Shown here: in pieces, positions 9,478 through 17,841 of the stretch
How positions within the stretch are numbered: the stretch's first letter is position 1
Layout: each line of letters begins with the position of its first letter
Source of the DNA: Verrucomicrobiaceae bacterium
Lineage (GTDB): Bacteria > Verrucomicrobiota > Verrucomicrobiia > Verrucomicrobiales > Verrucomicrobiaceae
DNA: 64,000 nt
Direction: 5' to 3'
Assembly (NCBI GenBank): GCA_016795365.1
Contig: JAEUHN010000006.1
Coordinates: 1 to 64,000 of the forward strand
Notes under the pieces: generated by a model
Database searches by the model: none
Seen by the model: the letters and a program-made list of their open reading frames with translations, nothing else
Told to the model about the DNA's origin: nothing
Translations under genes and position numbers: made by a program

Positions 9478-11148
9478 TCACTTCCTCATCATCTTCTCCA
9501 TCACTCCCAGCAGCACCTTCGTGCTCGCTTCATCCAGCTCCGGCTCGGCTGGCGAGGTGACACGGTTTTCTCTACTCAGGAGATACGGCGTCACGGCATA
9601 GATCGGCAGCAGGGCGAGGCGATGATCGGTGGTGCAGGCTCCGACGAGGTGCTTCACGCTCTCGCTTTCGAGCGTGAGCAGCGGTTCGAGAGTGCTGTCG
9701 ATGGCGGGCTCGAAGCGCCAGGGGCAGTAGGGGCGCTGCCAGCCGGCGGGCGTCTCGGGCGTGTTCACGATTTGCCACGCGGGATCGCCGGGCAGATGCG
9801 CGATGAGTTTGGAGCCGGTGAAGCGCTTCCCCGGCACCGGCAGGTAGGCTTTCTCGGTGCGCTTCAAGGCGCTGGCGAAGGGCTCCAGCACCTTCTTCGG
9901 CCATCCGCCATGTCCCATGATCCATAGCACGCGTCCACCGCGCTTCAGGTAATCGGCGAGCGCCGTTTCGAGCACGTCCGTCTTCATCCAGTGGTAGCTG
10001 GTGAACTGCGTGGCGACGATCATCATGAGCGGCACCTGCTTCGGCTCTGGAAAACCCGCCGCGAGCAATCGCCGGACATCGAAGGTAGCATGCGGGCGGC
10101 CGAGTTTTTGCAGCGTGCGCACCGTGGCAGCGCTCTGCACACGGCTGGAGAAGCCGAGCATCGCATCGTTCATGTCCCACGTGGGTTCCAACACGATGCC
10201 GGTGATGTTTGCATCACCTGGCTGCAAATCCCGCAGCACCGGCGCAAACAGCGCGTCCTCATTCAGGCGGCGCTCACGCATGAGCGACTCGATGGTGCTT
10301 TTCGCCGCCGCGGTGGCCTCGGGCGTGAGCTGGACCTGCGTGCCGTCCTTGGCGAAACGCATCGCCACCCCCACATCGCGCAGCGTGCGTGCCACGGCCC
10401 AGGCGCCGAGCTCGCCGATGTTTTGCCAGAGCAGCTCGCGGCCCTTCACATCCTGCGCATCGATCCAGGCCGCCGCGCCTTGCAGCACCTTCACCCCGCG
10501 CGGACTGCAAAAGCGTGCGCCCTCCTGCCCGTAGAGCAGCAGCTCCTGAATCTGCCGCGCGGCATCGCGACCGTCATCATGCAGCAGGAGACGATCCACC
10601 GCCGCCGCGAAGGCCCCCGCGCCGCCGGCGGTGTCGTGCCCCGAGCCACCGAGATCGAGCAGCGGGGCCACCTTTGAAAAATCACCCTCATGCGGCAGCT
10701 TCACCTTCCAAGGACCCCAGCCGTAGGTCGCGGTGTGCACCATGGGATCGTGATTACACGCCGCCATGTCCGCGATGACGTGCGAGTGCGAGGCGATCCA
10801 GTGTGCGATGTGCGCCGCATCGCCCTCGCGAATCGCCTCCACGAGCTGCGCAAAGACCGCCACGCGTCCATGATCGAGATGCAGATCATAGCGCGACTTC
10901 AGCCCCGCCTGCTTCAGTGCCACGATGGCCTTCTCACCCACCTCCTCGGGCAGAAACGGCTGAAAACTGTCCGGGTAATGGCTGTCATGCTTGATCGCTT
11001 CCTCGATGATCTCCGGCGTGAACTTCGCCCGCAGCGCTTCCGGCAGCCGGTTCATCACCTCACGCGCCACATCATCATGCCCCGCCCCCCACGCAGCAGC
11101 GAGTCGTGGCAGGAGAAGGATGGAAAGCAGGGCGAGGTGGCGGATCAT
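9478..11148 (-). CDS. secreted zinc-phospholipase-C/P1-nuclease-like protein with C-terminal extra domain
   Basis: A 556-residue exported protein. After a signal peptide (residues 1-18, ending LAAA) it begins WGAGHDDVAREVMNRLP, matching the N-terminal Trp/His metal ligands of zinc-dependent phospholipase C/P1 nuclease proteins. Further likely zinc ligands lie in AIKHDSHYPDS, HIAHWIASHSHVIADMAACNHDPMVH and GGSGHDTAGG. From about residue 320 the protein leaves this fold: a region with VPLMMIVATQFTSYHWMKTD, LADYLKRGGRVLWIMGHGGWPKK and AWQIVNTPETPAG resembles amidotransferase-like or DUF4159-like sandwich domains. I did not recognise a known two-domain family. Activity on phospholipid or nucleic acid is inference from the N-terminus. 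It is convergent with the DUF1501 gene. Confidence 0.75.
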   Translation of the reverse strand: MIRHLALLSILLLPRLAAAWGAGHDDVAREVMNRLPEALRAKFTPEIIEEAIKHDSHYPDSFQPFLPEEVGEKAIVALKQAGLKSRYDLHLDHGRVAVFAQLVEAIREGDAAHIAHWIASHSHVIADMAACNHDPMVHTATYGWGPWKVKLPHEGDFSKVAPLLDLGGSGHDTAGGAGAFAAAVDRLLLHDDGRDAARQIQELLLYGQEGARFCSPRGVKVLQGAAAWIDAQDVKGRELLWQNIGELGAWAVARTLRDVGVAMRFAKDGTQVQLTPEATAAAKSTIESLMRERRLNEDALFAPVLRDLQPGDANITGIVLEPTWDMNDAMLGFSSRVQSAATVRTLQKLGRPHATFDVRRLLAAGFPEPKQVPLMMIVATQFTSYHWMKTDVLETALADYLKRGGRVLWIMGHGGWPKKVLEPFASALKRTEKAYLPVPGKRFTGSKLIAHLPGDPAWQIVNTPETPAGWQRPYCPWRFEPAIDSTLEPLLTLESESVKHLVGACTTDHRLALLPIYAVTPYLLSRENRVTSPAEPELDEASTKVLLGVMEKMMRK

Positions 11149-11273
11149 GGGGTGAAATCAAACGCACGTCCGAGCCTCGACTTTTGTCGCAAAAGCAGAA
11201 CGCTTGTCGCGCAGATGTCCGAATGTGGGTTTGGCCTTGGGCAAGACCAACAAAACTTCAATATTTGGCAACT

Positions 11274-11300
11274 CATTCGATCCATTACATTCATCGAATG
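11274..11300. promoter_or_regulatory. inverted repeat upstream of methyltransferase gene
   Basis: Two perfect 8-bp arms, CATTCGAT at 11274-11281 and ATCGAATG at 11293-11300, are separated by 11 bp and lie 45 bp before the methyltransferase start. A shorter nested palindrome (GAATGCCATTC) follows. This shape suits a dimeric repressor or activator site, in an AT-richer gap between divergent genes. No matching regulator is adjacent, so the call is tentative. Confidence 0.35.
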
Positions 11301-11344
11301 CCATTCGGTCGTGAATCACTCACGTCACAACATATAACATTCCG

Positions 11345-12118
11345 ATGCCTCCGCGCCACCCGCCCCAAAATGCCACGTCACGCTTCTCGAATCGGGTGGC
11401 GGACTATCTCCGGTATCGCCCGGGCTATCCGGAGGGCGTGCTGACGTTGATGCGAGACCGCGGTTGGCTGAAGCGAGGAGCCCAAGTGGCGGACATCGGC
11501 TCGGGCACAGGCATTTTTTCTCGTCTGCTGCTCGATGCAGGCGCAGAAGTCTTCGCGGTGGAGCCCAATACGGGCATGCGCGAGGCTGGCGAGGCTATGT
11601 TGGCTCATCAGGCATTGTTTCACTCCATCGCCGCCTCGGGCGAAGAGACCACGTTGGCGGATCAAAGCATGGATCTCATCGTCTCCGCCCAAGCTTTTCA
11701 TTGGCTCGACCGCGCACGAGCACGAAGCGAGTTCACCCGCCTGCTCAAGCCCGGCGGTCGAATCGTTCTCATCTGGAACGTCCGTCAGACCGCCAGCACG
11801 CCCTTTCTCCGCGACTACGAGAACCTGCTGCTCCACTTCGCACCCGACTACGCGCAGGTCCGGCATGAAAACGTCGATGCGGAAGCTCTCGCGGGGTTTT
11901 TCATCGGTGGAGTCTTCGAGAAGCACGTTTTCGCCAACCGCCAGTGCTTCGACTTCAGCGGACTCCGCGGACGCTTGCTGTCCTGCTCGTATGCGCCCGC
12001 TCCGGGCCATTCGCTGCACGAGCCGATGATCCAGGAGTTGCAGCGTCTCTTTGAAGTTCACGAGCAAAACGGCAGCATTACGTTCCTCTACACCACCGAG
12101 GTGTTCATCGGGCGATAA
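11345..12118 (+). CDS. class I SAM-dependent methyltransferase
   Basis: A 257-residue cytosolic methyltransferase of the UbiE/Methyltransf_11 type. Motif I is VADIGSGTGIFSRLLLDAGAEVFAVEPN (residues about 48-75), with the acidic residue after the second strand binding SAM ribose. Later blocks are MDLIVSAQAFHWLDR and LKPGGRIVLIWN, the usual post-I and motif III positions. The N-terminus FSNRVADYLRYRPGYPEGVL is typical of small-molecule methyltransferases annotated in many genomes, whose acceptor is unknown. It is transcribed alone: divergent from the phospholipase-like gene and convergent, 1 bp apart, with the nitrilase-family gene. The upstream inverted repeat at 11274-11300 may control it. 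Confidence 0.9.
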   Translation: MPPRHPPQNATSRFSNRVADYLRYRPGYPEGVLTLMRDRGWLKRGAQVADIGSGTGIFSRLLLDAGAEVFAVEPNTGMREAGEAMLAHQALFHSIAASGEETTLADQSMDLIVSAQAFHWLDRARARSEFTRLLKPGGRIVLIWNVRQTASTPFLRDYENLLLHFAPDYAQVRHENVDAEALAGFFIGGVFEKHVFANRQCFDFSGLRGRLLSCSYAPAPGHSLHEPMIQELQRLFEVHEQNGSITFLYTTEVFIGR

Positions 12119-12119
12119 T

Positions 12120-13427
12120 TCACTTCCCAGCCGGCACCGGCGGGCGATGTCTGGCAATCATGGAATGGAAATCGCCGAGGTTGTAGGGGCCGTAGTAGGC
12201 TTGATTGAGATCGACTTCAGCGAGGACGACGGTGCCCCATTTCTCGCCCTTGGCGAGGGGGCGACCGCCTTGGTCGTAGATGGCGGAATACATCCAGCCG
12301 TCCTCCGGCTTCATGAAGGTGCTGCTGACGACGAAGACGTGGTTCTCGCAGGCACGGGCCTGAGCGAGCAGCGGATTGCAGCCCCACACGGGCCACGCGA
12401 TGACTTCCGCGCCGCTCTTCGTGAGCTCGCGGGCGACTTCGGGGAAGAAGCCGTCGTAGCAGACCATGAGGCCGACTTTACCGAAGGCAGTGTCGAAGAC
12501 GGGATAGTCCTTGCCGGGCGCGATGCCTTTCGCGGCCTCACCGGGTGGCAGGGAGACTTTGCGATACTTGCCGATGAGCGTGCCATCGGGACCGAGGAGC
12601 ACGGCCGTGTTGTAGATAAGGTGCTCCTCCTTTTCGTAAAGGCTGAGCACGACATGCAGGCGGTGCTGTTTCGCGAGATCGGCGAAGTAGGTGGTCGAGG
12701 GGCCTGGGACGGGTTCGGCGATGTCCTCGGGCTTCGCCTTCACATTCGCGCTGGGCACCGTCTCGCCGAGCACGACGAGGTCGGCGTGCTTTTGAGCGGC
12801 CTCGGCGATCAGCGGGGCAAACTCCTCGCAGTTCGCACGCGGTGACTTGCCCTGCGGCTTGTAGTGCACAGCGGCGAGGCGAACCTTTCGTGCAGCAGGC
12901 GGCGGCGTCTCCGCGAAATCGGCCCCGCGCCATTCGACGCGGCCTCCCGGTGCCCATTGCAAATGCAGCTCCAAGATCGCTTTCGCGGCCCTTGATGGTG
13001 CGCGATACACGCCGCTGACCCTCGTCCAGCCCTCGGCGTCCGTTTTGCCATCGGTGGGATACTCCGGCTCCGCGCTCGGCATCGGCAGGCCGGGCGTTAG
13101 ATACTCCGGCGCAGCATCCAGCTTCACACCGGCACCTTTTGCATCCTGCCAAAGGACGCGAACGAGGCAGCTCTGACGTGTGCTCGTGACGCCGCTCGTC
13201 TTGCGGCTGGCCTCGAAGCGATAAAACGCGCCGCCCTCCACCGCGAAGCTCTTTTGAAACCAGCCATCGAGCCCCTCGCGCTGATCATGCGTGATGACGA
13301 GCGTGTCATCGGCTCCCATGCTGAACTGCGGTCGGATTTCATCGCGCGGGCTCATCGGGGTCCAATCGTGGAAGTCAGCGGCGTGGAGGGAGAGTGAGAA
13401 GAACAGGCAGGCGAGGATGGGCTTCAT
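12120..13427 (-). CDS. secreted carbon-nitrogen hydrolase (nitrilase superfamily)
   Basis: A 435-residue exported amidase-type protein. The signal peptide is MKPILACLFFSLSLHAA. Residues about 20-175 form an all-beta, carbohydrate-binding-like N-terminal region (REGLDGWFQKSFAVEGGAFYRFEAS, LELHLQWAPGGRVEWRG). The nitrilase domain starts near 181 and shows the full triad: Glu222 (LVVLGETVP), Lys290 (KYRKVSLPPGE) and Cys323 (LMVCYDGFFPE). It would hydrolyse an amide or nitrile in the periplasm, perhaps trimming a secreted compound. The beta-rich N-terminal half is unusual for nitrilases, which are normally cytosolic and about 270-300 residues. The start was chosen at the signal-peptide ATG. The metallohydrolase gene lies 28 bp upstream, suggesting one operon. 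Confidence 0.88.
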   Translation of the reverse strand: MKPILACLFFSLSLHAADFHDWTPMSPRDEIRPQFSMGADDTLVITHDQREGLDGWFQKSFAVEGGAFYRFEASRKTSGVTSTRQSCLVRVLWQDAKGAGVKLDAAPEYLTPGLPMPSAEPEYPTDGKTDAEGWTRVSGVYRAPSRAAKAILELHLQWAPGGRVEWRGADFAETPPPAARKVRLAAVHYKPQGKSPRANCEEFAPLIAEAAQKHADLVVLGETVPSANVKAKPEDIAEPVPGPSTTYFADLAKQHRLHVVLSLYEKEEHLIYNTAVLLGPDGTLIGKYRKVSLPPGEAAKGIAPGKDYPVFDTAFGKVGLMVCYDGFFPEVARELTKSGAEVIAWPVWGCNPLLAQARACENHVFVVSSTFMKPEDGWMYSAIYDQGGRPLAKGEKWGTVVLAEVDLNQAYYGPYNLGDFHSMIARHRPPVPAGK

Positions 13428-13455
13428 GGCGTGGGATGGGAAAGGAGAGTTGGAT

Positions 13456-15390
13456 TCAGCGCTCTGTTCGGAGTGTGTCGAGCTGGATGCGAACGGCATC
13501 GTCGCACTGACTGGCGGCTTCATGGAGTTCCCGGGAGTCGATGCCAAACCGGCGGACCAACTTCTGAGCGATCTGATAAGCCGAATCAAAACGACCATCG
13601 CCATCCGCATCAATCCAAATCGGATTCGTGGAACCGATGACGCGTGAAGTGAACGTCTTGCTAGTGGGCTGATACGGGCGCGGGATCTCCCAGAAGGGTT
13701 CCTTTACGCCTGGTCCGGTGGCGATCGCTACGAGGTGAACGTCGTGGGAGGGCCTGGGCAGCTCGAAGGAGACGTGTGCCTTGATGCCAGGCTGCCCTGC
13801 GTCTTTCACAGCCTGCTCGCGAATGAGGACGCCATTCGCATACAGCTCCAGATGATCTGCCCGAACCCAGGAAGGTCCAAGGATGGTGATCTCGACCTTG
13901 AGCTTGTCTTTGAGACCGGTGGCTAGATCTCCCACACCGAAGTGGTCATCCACCTTCATGTGAGTGAGCAGTCCCAGGCTAACGATCAAGCGTCCTTCGT
14001 GATAGCTGCGCCACACCTCATCCGGGTTGAGGCCCGAGGGATCATCGTCCTTGGCGGCGACATAGGTGCGGCCCTGGCCGAGAATGAAACGGTTCACATC
14101 ATGACTGTCGCTTGAGGCGACGGCGGCAAATCGATGACCGCGATTCAGCATGGCAAACCAGTCTCGATACAGGAGATGAACGTCGGACTGCATGGCTGCC
14201 GATGTGACCACCTCGATGGCGTCGATGTCCATCGCCTCGGCATCGCGATGCCTGCCGGTCTTGGGATTGAAGTGCAGACCACCGAGCGGCACGAACCCGC
14301 TGTGCAGGTCGCGTGGATGATTCAGGGTGATCACTTGCACGCCAGGCATCGAGCGGATCGCAGGGATGAGTTGTGCCCAGTTTTCTTGTTTGGCATCCAC
14401 CACCGGAGCATTTGCAGGCACGGGAAAAGCATTGAAGTGGCCATGCTTGGTCGTGACCTCATTGCCAATCACGGGCGTGAAGGCGGCAGCCACGCCTACG
14501 CTCGCGGCGGCGGGGGCGAAGTCGGTGTGATGATTGTGATCGGTAGAGATCGCCAGCTCGATGCCTTCGCCAGCGATGGTGAGCATGCGCTCCTCGATGG
14601 TCGCATCGCCGTGCCCACTGTGCGTGAGCGTGTGAATGTGACTGTCAGCAGCGATCCATCCAGTGGTGTCCACCTCACGTTTGAGCTTGAGCGTGACCGG
14701 GAGTGCGTCACCAGCCTTCACGCTGATTGGCTGCATCGCAATGCTCCATTCAAAGCCACGTCCTGCGCGCAGTTCGTAGTCCCCGGCAGGCACGGAGAGC
14801 GAGACCTTGCCATCCTTGGTGTAAACGACTCCTGTCCGTGCGGCGACTTCACCTTGTGGCTCAGCGATCAACGGTTGCAGCGTGCCATCGCGGCGTGTGA
14901 GCGTGAGCCGACATGGAATCGGATGCAGGCTCTCGTCCGTCACGGTCACTTCGATTTTGGCTGCGCTCAGGTAGGCGCTGGGTGTCTGGGTTTCGAGAAT
15001 CACCGGACCGATCTCGATGTCATCGAGGTTCGGCGGTGGCTCGATGATCAACACATTGCCGCCCTCTTTCAGGATGCCAGGAGCCAAAGGATAGATGGTC
15101 TCCATGGGCGTCTCTGCCGTGGTAAGAATGCCGAGTTTTTTGCCATTGAGCAGCACGGGCCAGTTGAGTTTCACGTCACGTTGCCACACGCGCAGCACCT
15201 GCTCGGAGGTGTTTGCCTGAGACTGGAAGTGCAACTCCAACCGCTCGGCATCCACCTTGCGATCCTTGAACTCATCCCATTCATAGGCTCCGGCCTTGCC
15301 CAGATGCAGACGTCTTGACTCCAGCACCGTCTCGGCTGCCGAGGCGTGAATGGTGAAAAGAAGGGCGAAGGAAGTGAGAAGACGATGCAT
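13456..15390 (-). CDS. secreted CehA/McbA-family metallohydrolase (PHP-like)
   Basis: A 644-residue exported protein: signal peptide MHRLLTSFALLFTIHASA, a beta-rich N-terminal half, then a PHP-like metal-dependent hydrolase domain from about residue 240. The metal-site motifs are WIAADSHIHTLTHSGHGD, ELAISTDHNHHTDF, FTPVIGNEVTTKHGHFNAFP, VQVITLNHPRD and AAVASSDSHDVNR, which match the CehA/McbA group named after carbaryl hydrolases. The C-terminus has a calcium-loop-like DADGDGRFDS. The usual substrate in this phylum is unknown; phosphoester or carbamate cleavage is possible. It is followed 28 bp later by the secreted nitrilase-family gene, and a joint role in breaking down a nitrogen-containing compound outside the cytoplasm is an inference. 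Confidence 0.87.
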   Translation of the reverse strand: MHRLLTSFALLFTIHASAAETVLESRRLHLGKAGAYEWDEFKDRKVDAERLELHFQSQANTSEQVLRVWQRDVKLNWPVLLNGKKLGILTTAETPMETIYPLAPGILKEGGNVLIIEPPPNLDDIEIGPVILETQTPSAYLSAAKIEVTVTDESLHPIPCRLTLTRRDGTLQPLIAEPQGEVAARTGVVYTKDGKVSLSVPAGDYELRAGRGFEWSIAMQPISVKAGDALPVTLKLKREVDTTGWIAADSHIHTLTHSGHGDATIEERMLTIAGEGIELAISTDHNHHTDFAPAAASVGVAAAFTPVIGNEVTTKHGHFNAFPVPANAPVVDAKQENWAQLIPAIRSMPGVQVITLNHPRDLHSGFVPLGGLHFNPKTGRHRDAEAMDIDAIEVVTSAAMQSDVHLLYRDWFAMLNRGHRFAAVASSDSHDVNRFILGQGRTYVAAKDDDPSGLNPDEVWRSYHEGRLIVSLGLLTHMKVDDHFGVGDLATGLKDKLKVEITILGPSWVRADHLELYANGVLIREQAVKDAGQPGIKAHVSFELPRPSHDVHLVAIATGPGVKEPFWEIPRPYQPTSKTFTSRVIGSTNPIWIDADGDGRFDSAYQIAQKLVRRFGIDSRELHEAASQCDDAVRIQLDTLRTER

Positions 15391-15545
15391 CAGGCGAGTC
15401 GGGCGTGAGAGCGATACGGTGATGGTCGTGGCGTTCTACGAAGTCGCTCAGCAGCATCGACTGAGAGGCCCTCCTCGTGCCTTGGATTGCAGCGTGCCTG
15501 TCGTTGCGCGATGCGAGTCCTTTGCTCCACTGAAGGTCTCTAGCT

Positions 15546-17570
15546 ATGCGTTATCTCATCTGCTTTCTCTTTGCCTTCACCATCATCACCCATGCGGCGA
15601 GCACACAGGTGACCGAGTCTGACCTGGAGGCACTGGCAGAGAAGGGGATCATTGACTCAACCGACTACTGGCGCCAGAACGCGATTGAAGATGGCAAGTG
15701 CGATGGCTCCAAGGTCGCAGCCTTGCTGATCAAGATCGCAGGCATTTTCAAGCCGGTGACCACGCTGGATGAGGCGCTGCAAGTCCTCACCCAGCAGCGA
15801 GTGCTGGGCTCGCCAGACTACTGGCAAAAGACCGCCGTGCCGGGAGGCGTCTGCGTGGGAAAGAACGTCGCCATTGTGCTGAGTCGGGGCGCGGCGCAGT
15901 TGCCCATGGATCCACCGAAATCCGTCCATGCCAAGCCCTTGGAGGCAGTCGAGTTTGAGCGTCTGCACGAGCGTTACGATGTCGTTGTCGTCGGCGCGGG
16001 AACAGGGGGTGTCGGGGTCGCTGTGCAGGCCGCGCGCATGGGCTCCAGTGTTTTGCTGGTGGAGGAGACTGATTGGATCGGTGGCCAGGCCATGGCGGCG
16101 GCCGTCACCTCCATGGACGAGGGAAAGACCCTGGTTCGTGAGCGCGGACTGTATCGCGAGCTGTGTGGATTGATCGCCGCTCATTATCAGCCGTTGGGTG
16201 TCAATCACCTCACGGCTTACTGGCATGGCCATGTGGCCGTGGAGCCCCGCGTGGGACGGCACCTCATGCATGTGATGCTGGGGGATGCTCGTGGCAGTGG
16301 CGTGCTCGACCTTGTGATGCGCAGTCGGGTCACCAAGGTTGCCAAGACCAACCAAATGGTCACGGGTGCGGACATCGAATGCGCTGGGCGCACTCGACAT
16401 GTGGAGTGCAAGGTCCTCGTGGACGCCACGGAATGGGGCGACGTGATCCCGCTCACGGGTGCGCGTTACCGAGTTGGCAATTGCCTCAGCGACGCCATCG
16501 ACCCCAAGCGTCGCGTCCAGGACAACACGTGGACCGCAGTGGTGAAGTTGTATCCGAAGGGTGTGCCTCAAGACCTCATCATCAAAGAGAAGCCACCTGG
16601 CTACACGGACAAGGTGAACGCCGCCTTCGCCAAATCGCTGGTCTCCGGTGACAAGCTGGCGATGCAAGTGAAGCCCTGGAACTGGGCCACCTTCATCGGT
16701 TACCGCGGCATGCCCAATAGCGAGCCGCCGGTGGACAACACCCTCATCACGCGCACGCACTTAAACTACAACAACGACTATCCTTCGAGCGTCGCCGAGA
16801 TGGAAAGCCCAGCCGCTCGCCAGGCGACGAATCGTGCGATGCAGCTAAAGACCCTGCATCTGCTCTATTACATCCAGCACACGCTCGGACAGACCCGTTG
16901 GTCAGTGGCCGATGACGAAGGATTCGATACTCCGCATCGCCGTGCCGAAGTGGATGCATGGATCGCCGAGGAGCCAAGTTTGGCGCCTTATCGCACGGTC
17001 TTGTGTCACTTCTCCATCATCCCCTACACACGCGAAAGCCGACGCATCGTGGGGCTGCATACCCTGTGCGCCTCGGAGATCGAGCGCAGTCGTGGTAAGC
17101 CGGTGCAGTTTGCCCACACCGTGGCGTTAGGCGACTACGCAGTCGATTTGCATGGCTCGATGAGCCCGCCCTATCTCGAACTCGATCTCGATCGGGAGAG
17201 CGACATTCCCCATGGCAAGTTCGGTGACCGGGGGATTGGTCCTTTTGCCATTCCGTTCGAGTGCTTCATCCCGGAGGTTGTGGATGGCTTTCTGCCAGCG
17301 GAGAAGAATTTCAGCCAAAGCCGCCTCGCGAATGGTGCGACACGTTTGCAGCCCCACACGCTCAACATGGGGCAGGCTGTCGGGGCGATTGCCGCCCTGG
17401 CGGTGAAGTCTGGCGTGCAGCCTCGGGCGGTGGCTCCCGTGAAAGTGCAGCAGGTGCTCCTGGAAGCCGGTGCCACTCTCACCATCGAGCCTGTGAAAGC
17501 CAGATGGGGCACTGAGGCGTGGCGCAACCAACAGATGGAAGTGCTCCAGCAGGGTGCTCGCGCTGAGTGA
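15546..17570 (+). CDS. secreted FAD-dependent oxidoreductase with N-terminal duplicated module
   Basis: A 674-residue protein with a signal peptide (MRYLICFLFAFTIITHAAS). Residues about 25-115 hold two copies of a 51-residue module, each with an S-x-DYW core and a G-x-C-x-G-x-x-VA segment (DYW at 40-42 and 91-93; Cys52 and Cys103). The FAD domain starts at about 144: YDVVVVGAGTGGVGVAVQAARMG, then LLVEETDWIGGQAMAAAVTSMDEG, the pattern of the FAD_oxidored/xanthan-lyase-associated family common in Planctomycetes and Verrucomicrobia. A C-terminal NGATRLQPHTLNMGQAVGAIAALAVKSG matches the family's end. An exported flavoprotein presumably acts on a carbohydrate or secondary product; the substrate is not readable. 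It is divergent from the metallohydrolase gene. Confidence 0.87.
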   Translation: MRYLICFLFAFTIITHAASTQVTESDLEALAEKGIIDSTDYWRQNAIEDGKCDGSKVAALLIKIAGIFKPVTTLDEALQVLTQQRVLGSPDYWQKTAVPGGVCVGKNVAIVLSRGAAQLPMDPPKSVHAKPLEAVEFERLHERYDVVVVGAGTGGVGVAVQAARMGSSVLLVEETDWIGGQAMAAAVTSMDEGKTLVRERGLYRELCGLIAAHYQPLGVNHLTAYWHGHVAVEPRVGRHLMHVMLGDARGSGVLDLVMRSRVTKVAKTNQMVTGADIECAGRTRHVECKVLVDATEWGDVIPLTGARYRVGNCLSDAIDPKRRVQDNTWTAVVKLYPKGVPQDLIIKEKPPGYTDKVNAAFAKSLVSGDKLAMQVKPWNWATFIGYRGMPNSEPPVDNTLITRTHLNYNNDYPSSVAEMESPAARQATNRAMQLKTLHLLYYIQHTLGQTRWSVADDEGFDTPHRRAEVDAWIAEEPSLAPYRTVLCHFSIIPYTRESRRIVGLHTLCASEIERSRGKPVQFAHTVALGDYAVDLHGSMSPPYLELDLDRESDIPHGKFGDRGIGPFAIPFECFIPEVVDGFLPAEKNFSQSRLANGATRLQPHTLNMGQAVGAIAALAVKSGVQPRAVAPVKVQQVLLEAGATLTIEPVKARWGTEAWRNQQMEVLQQGARAE

Positions 17571-17841
17571 GGCGCTCGCTTGCTGGATGATTGCGTCGCC
17601 TTCACCCAGGAGCCTTCTGCCAATGGTGGGGACGAATGCTCGCTGGCCATGTGGGTGATCACGGATGGTCATCAGCACGTTGGGGCGCATGGCTTCAATG
17701 GCCGAGGAGAAGACGAAGACGAACGTGGTCAGCTTCCGAGATGCCTCGTGGTGACCGTCTTCATTCGCCATGAAAACAGGCCCACATATTGCTTTCGCGT
17801 GCAGATTGTTGAATACTCTGCATCGATCGAATCATTCCCTG

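Noticed and set aside
9426-9480. Plus-strand start resembling MTLLLKLLEHLDRHLGEI
   Set aside because: The good-looking stretch is only about 18 codons and then runs antisense into the phospholipase-like gene with low-complexity Ser and Pro; too short to support.
17127-17771. Minus-strand frame spanning the intergenic region before the L,D-transpeptidase
   Set aside because: Its beginning looks mildly protein-like, but most of it is antisense to the FAD oxidoreductase. It could be a decayed gene remnant, but the evidence is too thin.
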